Below are positions 1 through 5,413 of a stretch of 5,413 nt of DNA, in pieces. Made by a program: the position numbers and the translations under genes. The notes beneath the pieces were generated by a model. It worked only from the letters and a program-made list of their open reading frames with translations. It had not been told where the DNA came from and ran no database searches. The stretch's first letter is position 1. Each line of letters begins with the position of its first letter. This DNA is from Clostridia bacterium. Its GTDB lineage: Bacteria; Bacillota; Clostridia; RGIG8785. The stretch is taken from the NCBI GenBank assembly GCA_017620795.1, contig JAGAUM010000007.1, positions 1-5,413 on the forward strand, written 5' to 3'.

Positions 1-1
1 A

Positions 2-1135
2 GATAACAGTGCAACTACTGCCGTACGTCCCGAAGTGCTGGAGGCGATGCTTCCTTATCTTTCGGAACAATACGGAAACCCGTCCAGTATCTATGGTTTG
101 GGACAAGCTGCACATCAAGCGGTTGAAGAAGCGCGTGGGCAGGTGGCAAAAGCAATCGGCGCAGCTGAAAGTGAAATCGTTTTTACCGCTTGCGGAACCG
201 AGTCGGACAACTGGGCAATTCGCGGTGTTGCTTTTGCAAACCAAAATCGTGGGAAGCATATCATTACCTCTGCAATTGAGCATCATGCTGTTTTGCATAC
301 TTGCAAACAGTTAGAAAAAGAGGGCTTTTCGATCACTTATTTGCCGGTTGACGAAACGGGTCTGGTCTCTCCTGATGATTTAAAAGCTGCAATCACCGAC
401 GAAACTATTTTGGTTACCATCATGATGGCAAACAACGAAATCGGCACTATTGAGCCGATTCGTGAGCTTTGTGCCATTGCCCACGAGTCTGGCGTTTTGT
501 TCCATACCGATGCTGTCCAGGCTGTTGGTCATATTCCTGTAAATGTTGAGGAATTAGGCGTCGACCTGTTGTCTTTGTCGGGGCATAAGTTCCACGCCCC
601 CAAGGGAATTGGTGCGTTATATATCCGTAAAGGAACTCGCATCGGTACTTTTATGCAGGGTGGAGCGCAAGAACGAAATCGACGTGCAGGAACGGAAAAC
701 GTTGCTGGTATCGTTGCTTTGGGAAAGGCAATCACGCTAGCGGTAGAGGAGCTGCCTGAAACGTCAGAGCGCTTGACGCAGTTGCGCGACCGTACCATCA
801 AAGGCATTTTGGATCGTGTTCCCTATGCTCGTTTGAATGGTCATAGAGAAAAGCGCTTGCCTGGTAGCCTGAACATCGGTTTTGAGTTTATCGAAGGCGA
901 GTCAATTCTTTTATTGTTGGTCATGAAGGGAATTGCTGCTTCCAGTGGATCGGCATGTACCTCTGGTTCGTTAGATCCGTCCCATGTTCTCTTGGCGATT
1001 GGTTTGCCGCATGAGAAGGCTCACGGTTCGGTGCGTTTGTCTTACAGCCGTTACACCACGGAAGAAGATGTAGATTACATTATTGAAACGTTACCGCCAA
1101 TTATCGAGCGGCTTCGTGCAATGTCTCCTTTGTAA
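2..1135 (+). CDS. nifS: Cysteine desulfurase NifS/IscS (5' end cut by window edge)
   Basis: PLP-dependent class V aminotransferase-fold enzyme that converts L-cysteine to alanine and passes the sulfur as a persulfide to Fe-S or thiolation acceptors in the cytoplasm. The open frame runs from base 2 and begins [16 protein letters not shown], which matches the family N-terminus after an initial M-x-x-L; only about 4-6 residues are missing, so the GTG at 35 is not the start. In the 377 visible residues, the catalytic-type His is in IEHHA (about 94), HTDAVQ contributes PLP contacts (about 169-174), the Schiff-base Lys is in [10 protein letters not shown] (about 196), RAGTENV follows, and the persulfide Cys is in [15 protein letters not shown] (about 319). 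The extended loop around that Cys is typical of group I (IscS/NifS) rather than SufS enzymes. Length is normal. It is followed 25 bases later by nifU in the same direction, a standard Fe-S operon in Clostridia. Its promoter is outside the window. It could also serve tRNA thiolation, as group I desulfurases often do. Confidence 0.96.
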   Translation, partial: DNSATTAVRPEVLEAMLPYLSEQYGNPSSIYGLGQAAHQAVEEARGQVAKAIGAAESEIVFTACGTESDNWAIRGVAFANQNRGKHIITSAIEHHAVLHTCKQLEKEGFSITYLPVDETGLVSPDDLKAAITDETILVTIMMANNEIGTIEPIRELCAIAHESGVLFHTDAVQAVGHIPVNVEELGVDLLSLSGHKFHAPKGIGALYIRKGTRIGTFMQGGAQERNRRAGTENVAGIVALGKAITLAVEELPETSERLTQLRDRTIKGILDRVPYARLNGHREKRLPGSLNIGFEFIEGESILLLLVMKGIAASSGSACTSGSLDPSHVLLAIGLPHEKAHGSVRLSYSRYTTEEDVDYIIETLPPIIERLRAMSPL

Positions 1136-1145
1136 GAAGAATTTG

Positions 1146-1152
1146 AAAGGAG
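1146..1152 (+). promoter_or_regulatory. Ribosome binding site of nifU
   Basis: AAAGGAG lies 8 bases before the ATG at 1161. It decides the start of nifU: the frame stays open upstream to an ATG at 1083 inside nifS, but that one has no comparable site and would add residues with no counterpart in the family. Confidence 0.8.
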
Positions 1153-1160
1153 CCATAAGG

Positions 1161-1595
1161 ATGTACAGTGAAAAGGTAATGGATCACTTCACGAACCCGC
1201 GTAACGTGGGGGAGATTGCAGACGCTGACGGTATCGGAAACGTTGGCAATCCCAAGTGCGGTGACATCATGAAGATTTACTTGAAAATTGAAAACGACGT
1301 CATTGTGGACGCGAAATTCAAGACGTTTGGTTGTGGTGCTGCTGTTGCAACCAGCAGTATGGCAACTGAGTTAGTAAAAGGCAAGACGGTTGAAGAAGCG
1401 TTAAAATTGACCAATCAAGCCGTTGCTGAAGCATTGGATGGTTTGCCGCCCGTAAAGATGCATTGCTCTAACCTAGCAGAGGAGGGCATCAAGGCTGCAA
1501 TCGCGGATTACTATGAAAAGCAAGGCCGTTCAACGGACGAGGTTTTCAAGTTCAGTGGTTTCTGCAGCAGTTGCGATTGTCATCATCACGAATAA
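1161..1595 (+). CDS. nifU: Fe-S cluster assembly scaffold, IscU/NifU N-terminal type
   Basis: Scaffold on which a [2Fe-2S] cluster is built from NifS-derived sulfur and then handed to apoproteins. The protein has 144 residues and starts MYSEKVMDHFTNPRNVG, the usual family N-terminus. The three ligand cysteines are in NPKCGD (C33), FGCGAA (C58) and KMHCSN (C102), with the conserved Asp at 35 that promotes cluster release. It has no insertion between the second and third Cys, unlike zinc-binding SufU, and no C-terminal Nfu domain, so it is a stand-alone IscU-like scaffold. It keeps the LPPVK segment (95-99) that HscA recognises in proteobacteria. After the fold ends near residue 121 there is a short tail ending FCSSCDCHHHE (134-144), rich in Cys and His; its role is unknown. 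It is co-oriented with nifS 25 bases upstream, so almost surely co-transcribed, and a strong terminator starts 3 bases after its stop. Naming it iscU would be equally valid. Confidence 0.96.
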   Translation: MYSEKVMDHFTNPRNVGEIADADGIGNVGNPKCGDIMKIYLKIENDVIVDAKFKTFGCGAAVATSSMATELVKGKTVEEALKLTNQAVAEALDGLPPVKMHCSNLAEEGIKAAIADYYEKQGRSTDEVFKFSGFCSSCDCHHHE

Positions 1596-1597
1596 GA

Positions 1598-1629
1598 AAA
1601 AATCCCAAGCCAAAAGGCTTGGGATTTTT
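1598..1629. terminator. Bidirectional intrinsic terminator between nifU and the PBP gene
   Basis: A perfect 14-bp inverted repeat (1598-1611 paired with 1616-1629) encloses an AAAA loop. The core AATCCCAAGCC/GGCTTGGGATT is G/C-rich next to the loop and ends in A/T pairs. Read on the + strand the stem runs into TTTTTATTAT; read on the - strand it runs into TTTTTTC. It starts 3 bases after the nifU stop and lies 1 base beyond the PBP stop codon on the other strand, so one hairpin should end both convergent transcripts. Confidence 0.93.
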
Positions 1630-1630
1630 A

Positions 1631-3808
1631 TTATCTTAATGTCGAATCACCGGGGTCTGGTAAAACTTCTGGCAATGGAGTGTCAGGAACCTCATCAATT
1701 GGAGGCACTGTTTCTTCTGGAGTCGGTTCAACAGGTACCGGTTGATGGCTTAAGGGGCATTCTTCCTCAGGAACATTATTTTTGGAGAAATAGGTGCTGA
1801 CCGCTTTGGTGCCCTCGGGATCGTTGCGGCATGCATCTGTTGCCAAGAATCCGCTTACCGTACAGGTTTCGGCAGAAACAAGTCCGTTTGGTCGCTTGAA
1901 GCTGACAGGTGTTTTGTTGCTATGAACCTTACCCATAACATTGCGGAAAATGCTGATACAGGGGTTTCCAAGTGAACTGGGTAAAGGAGCAGGTTCGTCA
2001 TTGCCGAACCAGATAACTGCAGTATACAGGGGGGTATAGCCCGCAAACCAACGGTCTTTGCGACTATCGGTTGTTCCGGTTTTACCGGCGACTTCCCAAC
2101 TGTAGAAGCCAGCACCACCACCAGTACCGCCATTGACTACACCTTTTAACAGATTGGTCATCAGATAAGCGGTAGTTTCACTCATGGCAACGTTGCTTTT
2201 CGGACGTTTTTCCAAAAGAAGTTTGCCGTTGCTATCATATACCTTGGTATAGGTATAGGGGACGGTATACACGCCTTCGTTTGCAAAGGTTGCGTAGGCA
2301 GCTGCCATCTCAGTAACATTGACACCATCGGTCATACCACCCAATGCCAAAGCAGGAAGGTTAATATCACTTGAAATATCATCGTTGCTTTCGACGCGAC
2401 GCTCAACCAAGGTAGTAAAGCCCAATTTGTTTTTCAGGAAATTAAAGGAATTCTCAACGCCTGAAGTCTGACACAGATTGACTGCTGCGAGGTTCGAGGA
2501 TTTTGCAACGGCAACCGAAACAGGGATGTCGCCTAAAAATCCACTGTATGAGTTTCTTGGTGACCAGCCACCAATGGTCACAGGAGTATCGTTGACAATC
2601 GAAGAAGATGTGATAGTGCCATACTCCAAAGCAGGCGCATAAACTGCCAAGGGCTTAATGGATGAACCAGGCTGACGCTCAGTCTGGGTCGCCCGATTTA
2701 AAATGCGATTGCCTTCCTTTTCGCCCAAACCACCGATAACGGCAACGATTGCGCCAGTCTCATTATCAATGACGGTCATCGCTGATTGATATGGATTATC
2801 TTCATCTGAAGATTTGGGGAAATTTTCAGCGTTTTCGTAGTATTCTTGAGCAATGGCTTGGATTTCGGGGTCGATGGTAGAGTAAATCCGTAGTCCACCG
2901 TTATAGAGCATTTTTTCTGCCATTGCTTCGGTGTATCCAGCTTCGGTCTGCAAATCATTTAAAACATCACTAAATAACTGATCGGCAAAGTAAGAACGGT
3001 TACTGCTCGCAACAGTGCGGTCGGGATTGAACTGCAGTTCTTCAGCCAAAGCAACATCCAATTCCTCTTGGGTAATCAGCTCGTTTTCGAACATCTTATT
3101 AAGAACGATTTCTTGCTTTTCTTTGTTCGCTTCCGGATTCAAGAAGGGATCATAACGAGTGGGGTACTGTGTAATCCCTGCAATGGATGCACATTCAGCC
3201 AGGGTGAGTTCTCCCAAATCTTTCCCAAAATAAACCCGCGCGGCAGTAGTAACACCGTTGCAACGTTGACTGAGGTAAATGGTATTCAGATAGTGTTCTA
3301 AAATATCTTCTTTATCGTAATTTTGCTCTAACGCTAAAGCACGGAAAATTTCCGTTACCTTACGGGAAATTTTGGTCTCCCGTTCCTGCGTTACATTTTT
3401 AATCAACTGCTGGGTAATCGTACTGCCACCAAAGGTGTCACGATAGTGGACAATGGTATTGACTGCGGCTAAGAAGGTTCGCTTGAAGTCCACACCGGGA
3501 TGGGACCAGAACCGCTCGTCCTCAATGGCGACGAAGGCGTCCTGCAAATCCTGCGGAATCTCATCGAGAGGAACCCAGATTCGATTTTCGTCAGCGTATA
3601 AGTACTCTACTTCCTGTTCTTCACCGGTTTTGGGATTTGTTGCATAGATGATGGTGGTTAAGTCGGCATCAAAGGACTCGAGGCTCATGTCCAGTGCATC
3701 GCGGTAAATGGTATAGCAATAGATTCCCACGCCGATGATAGCAACAAGGAGAAGAATCAGCGTCATTGAAAAGAAGCTCTTTAAAAACTTTTTTGCATTT
3801 GTAGGCAT
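1631..3808 (-). CDS. Class A penicillin-binding protein (bifunctional transglycosylase/transpeptidase, PBP1A type)
   Basis: Polymerises lipid II into glycan strands and cross-links the stem peptides on the outer face of the membrane; target of beta-lactams. The 725-residue protein has a short basic cytoplasmic N-terminus and one membrane segment (about 13-32). The GT51 domain follows: EDERFWSHPG (catalytic Glu 96), GGSTITQQ (127-134), RKVTEIFRALALE (149-161) and KEDILEHYLNTIYLS (166-180). The transpeptidase domain has S382-S-I-K385 (nucleophile Ser 382), S437-S-N439 and K576-T-G-T. A tail from about 640 has three Cys (649, 660, 684) and ends in a Pro/Glu-rich stretch (690-720), as in many clostridial PBP1A proteins. 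The ATG at 3808 is chosen because GGAGG lies 7 bases upstream; an ATG 30 bases earlier would translate the ribosome binding site itself into a run of Gly. It is complete, all catalytic residues are present, and its stop abuts the shared terminator. Firmicutes carry several paralogues (ponA, pbpF, pbpG and others), so no symbol is given. Confidence 0.96.
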   Translation of the reverse strand: MPTNAKKFLKSFFSMTLILLLVAIIGVGIYCYTIYRDALDMSLESFDADLTTIIYATNPKTGEEQEVEYLYADENRIWVPLDEIPQDLQDAFVAIEDERFWSHPGVDFKRTFLAAVNTIVHYRDTFGGSTITQQLIKNVTQERETKISRKVTEIFRALALEQNYDKEDILEHYLNTIYLSQRCNGVTTAARVYFGKDLGELTLAECASIAGITQYPTRYDPFLNPEANKEKQEIVLNKMFENELITQEELDVALAEELQFNPDRTVASSNRSYFADQLFSDVLNDLQTEAGYTEAMAEKMLYNGGLRIYSTIDPEIQAIAQEYYENAENFPKSSDEDNPYQSAMTVIDNETGAIVAVIGGLGEKEGNRILNRATQTERQPGSSIKPLAVYAPALEYGTITSSSIVNDTPVTIGGWSPRNSYSGFLGDIPVSVAVAKSSNLAAVNLCQTSGVENSFNFLKNKLGFTTLVERRVESNDDISSDINLPALALGGMTDGVNVTEMAAAYATFANEGVYTVPYTYTKVYDSNGKLLLEKRPKSNVAMSETTAYLMTNLLKGVVNGGTGGGAGFYSWEVAGKTGTTDSRKDRWFAGYTPLYTAVIWFGNDEPAPLPSSLGNPCISIFRNVMGKVHSNKTPVSFKRPNGLVSAETCTVSGFLATDACRNDPEGTKAVSTYFSKNNVPEEECPLSHQPVPVEPTPEETVPPIDEVPDTPLPEVLPDPGDSTLR

Positions 3809-3812
3809 AGTT

Positions 3813-3820
3813 CCACCTCC
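3813..3820 (-). promoter_or_regulatory. Ribosome binding site of the PBP gene
   Basis: On the - strand GGAGGTGG precedes the ATG at 3808, with 7 bases between GGAGG and the ATG. It fixes the start at MPTNAKKF rather than the in-frame ATG at 3838, which lies upstream of this site. Confidence 0.85.
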
Positions 3821-3915
3821 ACCCTTAACTATACACAAAAAACATTAAGAAAGTATTACAAAAAGCAAAAAGGCAGAAAAAGTATATATTTTTACCGTTT
3901 TTCCATACTAAATGT

Positions 3916-3921
3916 GAGGTG
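3916..3921 (+). promoter_or_regulatory. Ribosome binding site of the lipoprotein gene
   Basis: GAGGTG lies just before the ATG at 3927, with 7 bases between GAGG and the ATG. The resulting N-terminus is a lipoprotein signal peptide, which confirms the start. Confidence 0.8.
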
Positions 3922-3926
3922 AAAAT

Positions 3927-4397
3927 ATGAAACATACTGCACTTTTTTTACTGCTATTTTCGATGATTCTTACGGGATGCAGCCAAAAATCATCCGATCA
4001 GCCAGCTTTGGTAGTTGAAGATATGGGACGGAATATCCTTTTACAAGAAGTGTTTGCAGATTGTGGTCACAGTGATATTGTGGGAAGAGAAAAACGCTCT
4101 GCAAAAGAAACAGAGTCGGAGCTTTTAAAGGCATATCCCGGCTTTACACTGTCTGCTTTGGGAGCAACGCACGCAACACTAATAAAGCAACGGAACGGAA
4201 AATGTGGCGAACACTACTTGTTTCAGGAGTATAAAGGAAAAATCGCTGTGTTTCGCGAGAATAATAAAGCTTTGTTGGATGTTTTAGATGTTTCGGTGGG
4301 GCAACTTCGCAAACAGGATCAAAAAATGTTAAAAGACGGCATATCCGTCTATGGAAAAGAGGAGTGCGCCGCCTTTTGGGATGATTTTGGGAGTTAA
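3927..4397 (+). CDS. Small lipoprotein with BofC-like C-terminal domain
   Basis: The 156-residue product starts with a lipoprotein signal peptide: K2-H3, a hydrophobic core (4-14) and the lipobox L15-T16-G17-C18. It should be lipidated at C18 and held on the outer face of the membrane. The rest is soluble. Seen in order: A-D-C46-G-H48, a segment with acidic/basic helix character and AYPGF (69-73), then C93-G-E-H96-Y followed by a GKIAVF strand (104-109). The end runs DVSVGQLRKQDQKMLKDGIS to DDFGS. The pattern of GKIAVF, a D-V-x-V-x-x-L turn, D-x-x-x-L-x-x-GI-x-V and a final D-x-x-S is how I recall the BofC C-terminal domain and its clostridial relatives, which also carry CGH and C-x-x-H-Y. 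In Bacillus BofC is a forespore protein controlling pro-sigma-K processing; many clostridial homologues have no known role, so a sporulation function here is not claimed. It diverges from the PBP gene, and its stop overlaps that of rqcH by 4 bases. Confidence 0.75.
   Translation: MKHTALFLLLFSMILTGCSQKSSDQPALVVEDMGRNILLQEVFADCGHSDIVGREKRSAKETESELLKAYPGFTLSALGATHATLIKQRNGKCGEHYLFQEYKGKIAVFRENNKALLDVLDVSVGQLRKQDQKMLKDGISVYGKEECAAFWDDFGS
4321..4350 (-). terminator. Candidate intrinsic terminator for rqcH inside the lipoprotein gene
   Basis: On the - strand a 6-bp stem AGACGG/CCGTCT with the loop ATATG (4350-4334) is followed by the interrupted T-tract TTTAACATTTTTT (4333-4321). It begins 44 bases past the rqcH stop, where a terminator for that gene would be expected. 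The stem is short, the T-run is broken by AACA, and the same bases encode KDGISVY of the lipoprotein, so chance is possible. Confidence 0.4.
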
Positions 4398-5413
4398 TGC
4401 TCTTTGAGTTTTTCGACCAAAGCTTCGTCAGGAGTGACATACAATGTATGATAGTGGTCATAAATAACCATGCCGGGCTTCGCCCCTGCAGGCTTTTTCA
4501 CGTTTTTGACAGGGGTGAAATCAACCGGAACATTGGAAGAAGCCCCTGCTTTACTGTGGTAAGATGCAATGATGGCTGCTTCTAACAGGGTTTGTTGAGG
4601 TACTTCGGTACCGCCTGACTTAATCAGGGTATGAGAGCCGGGAATGTTTTTGGTGTGAAACCAGATATCTTCTGCGCGACTCAACTTCAATGTGACATAG
4701 TCATTTTGGCGGTTGTTTCGGCCGGTGAGAATGACAAAGCCGTCCGAGCTGATAAAACGCATCGGTTCTCCTGCTTTAGAATTGCTTTTCCGTTTTTGTG
4801 GGGTGCGTTTTACATACCCTTGCTCTTGCAATTCTTCACGAATTTCTGCAATTTCTGCAGGAGAGTTTGCACGGGACAATGCATCGAAAACACTTTCTAA
4901 ATAAGCTGTTTCCTCGTTGTTGATTCGCTCCTGCTCTACCAAAGCGATTTCGGCATTTTTGGCTTTGTTATATTGCTTATAATATTGTTGCGCATTTTGA
5001 GAAGGTGTTTTTTGAGGATCTAAATCAATGGTGATTTCTTTGCCGTCTTCTGCATAATAATTGGGGAGAGTGACAGAGGTTGCTCCGCTTTGAATCTGAT
5101 AAAGGTTGGCAATCAAAAGGTCACCATAAATCTTTAGCTGTTCGCGGTTTTCCAACTCCAGACGGGTTTCTTCCTGAAGCTTTGTTTTTTTATGGCAACG
5201 CTCCAGATGATTGGTGAGAATGTGTAAAATGGACGAGGTGCGCTGCCGCATTCGTTCCGCATGGTCCCGCAATTGAAAGAAAACATTCATGGCGTCGCTT
5301 AAAGTTGTTGTTGTTTCTGTTTTGGTTGCGTTTCCGTATTGGCGGATGGCAACAGGAGAAAAGTCCATTGGTTTTTCGGTCTTGGGGTCTAAAATGACAC
5401 AGGGAGAAAAGAC
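4394..5413 (-). CDS. rqcH: Ribosome quality-control factor RqcH (NFACT / fibronectin-binding A family), C-terminal part
   Basis: RqcH binds the 50S subunit that carries a stalled peptidyl-tRNA and directs addition of C-terminal alanine tails that mark the chain for degradation; family members were earlier called fibronectin-binding proteins. The frame is open to the window edge and begins VFSPCVILDPKTEKPMDFSP, family sequence upstream of the first Met (5368), so the gene continues outward and that Met is not the start. The visible 339 residues hold the end of NFACT-N, a long charged helical region likely to form the coiled-coil arm (about 38-205), and the NFACT-R (DUF814) domain (about 218-339). 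That domain has GRNNRQND (231-238), DIWFHTKNIPGSH (249-261) and KKPAGAKPGMVIYDHY (306-321), its strongest conserved blocks. Full-length relatives have about 570-590 residues, so roughly 240 are missing, including the N-terminal Asp-Arg motif needed for tailing. It is convergent with the lipoprotein gene; the two stops share TTAA. Confidence 0.95.
   Translation of the reverse strand, partial: VFSPCVILDPKTEKPMDFSPVAIRQYGNATKTETTTTLSDAMNVFFQLRDHAERMRQRTSSILHILTNHLERCHKKTKLQEETRLELENREQLKIYGDLLIANLYQIQSGATSVTLPNYYAEDGKEITIDLDPQKTPSQNAQQYYKQYNKAKNAEIALVEQERINNEETAYLESVFDALSRANSPAEIAEIREELQEQGYVKRTPQKRKSNSKAGEPMRFISSDGFVILTGRNNRQNDYVTLKLSRAEDIWFHTKNIPGSHTLIKSGGTEVPQQTLLEAAIIASYHSKAGASSNVPVDFTPVKNVKKPAGAKPGMVIYDHYHTLYVTPDEALVEKLKEH

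Larger units (their letters stand above)
3809..3926. promoter_or_regulatory. Divergent intergenic region holding start signals for the PBP and lipoprotein genes
   Basis: This 118-bp A/T-rich stretch is the only space for promoters of both flanking genes. For the + strand the best -10-like hexamers are TATATT at 3885-3890 and CATACT at 3904-3909. For the - strand they are TATAGT at 3833-3828 and TATACT at 3886-3881. None has a convincing TTGACA-like partner at 16-18 bases, and TATAGT would start the PBP transcript almost at its ribosome binding site. The boxes are therefore guesses; that the region drives both genes is inferred from the layout. No clear operator palindrome was seen. Confidence 0.45.

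Noticed and set aside
9..314. Open frame of 101 codons on the + strand overlapping the start of nifS
   Set aside because: It lies in another frame inside a clearly conserved nifS sequence, has no ribosome binding site in view and no recognisable domain.
1083..1160. Upstream in-frame extension of nifU beginning at the ATG at 1083
   Set aside because: It overlaps the end of nifS, lacks a good ribosome binding site, and the family N-terminus begins at the ATG at 1161, which has AAAGGAG in front.
3809..3838. Ten-residue N-terminal extension of the PBP from the ATG at 3838
   Set aside because: It would translate the GGTGGAGGTGG ribosome binding site as a Gly run; the ATG at 3808 has correct spacing to that site.
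4472..4498. Possible + strand terminator for the lipoprotein gene (GGGC-TTC-GCCC stem, then TTTTT)
   Set aside because: The stem is only 4 bp unless a 5-base bulge is allowed, the T-run is not directly after it, and the bases encode the conserved KKPAGAKPGM block of RqcH, which explains the G/C content.
4144..4900. Several open frames of 60-105 codons opposite or beside the lipoprotein and rqcH genes
   Set aside because: They are shadows of the two conserved coding regions, with no ribosome binding sites or domain signatures of their own.
1..5413. Search for mobile elements, CRISPR arrays, RNA genes, riboswitches and a novel multi-gene system
   Set aside because: Nearly all bases are in five recognisable genes with short gaps; no terminal repeats, spaced direct repeats, tRNA-like folds or unexplained long intergenic stretch was seen.

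Overview
The window looks like ordinary core chromosome from a low-to-moderate G+C Firmicute, most likely class Clostridia. The reasons are the nifS-nifU pair in the clostridial arrangement, a class A penicillin-binding protein with a Cys-containing, Pro/Glu-rich tail, a small lipoprotein with a BofC-like C-terminal half, an RqcH (NFACT) protein, and strong GGAGG-type ribosome binding sites. This assignment is an inference from protein families; no rRNA or other taxonomic marker is present.

Layout from left to right. (1) Bases 2-1595 carry a + strand operon: a cysteine desulfurase (nifS/iscS) whose first few codons lie outside the window, then, after 25 bases, an IscU/NifU-type Fe-S scaffold. 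NifS supplies persulfide sulfur and NifU assembles the cluster. (2) A perfect 14-bp hairpin with T-runs on both sides (1598-1629) separates this operon from the convergent gene and should terminate transcription in both directions. (3) Bases 1631-3808, - strand, encode a bifunctional class A penicillin-binding protein (glycosyltransferase plus transpeptidase). (4) A 118-bp A/T-rich divergent intergenic region (3809-3926) must hold the start signals for the PBP and for the next gene. (5) Bases 3927-4397, + strand, encode a 156-residue lipoprotein whose C-terminal half resembles the BofC C-terminal domain. (6) Bases 4394-5413, - strand, encode the C-terminal 339 residues of RqcH, the ribosome quality-control factor; its N-terminal part lies beyond the right edge.

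The genes serve three separate housekeeping tasks: Fe-S cluster assembly, cell-wall synthesis at the membrane, and rescue of stalled ribosomes. The lipoprotein has no certain role. It would sit on the outer face of the membrane, as the PBP does, and the two genes share a divergent start region, so a link is possible but unproven.

No mobile element, CRISPR array, tRNA, rRNA, riboswitch or large repeat was seen, and no gene-free stretch exceeds about 120 bases. I do not see a new multi-gene system. The most interesting points are the BofC-like lipoprotein with paired Cys/His motifs, the Cys/His tail on NifU, and the convergent lipoprotein/rqcH pair whose stop codons share the palindrome TTAA, with a candidate terminator for rqcH inside the lipoprotein gene.
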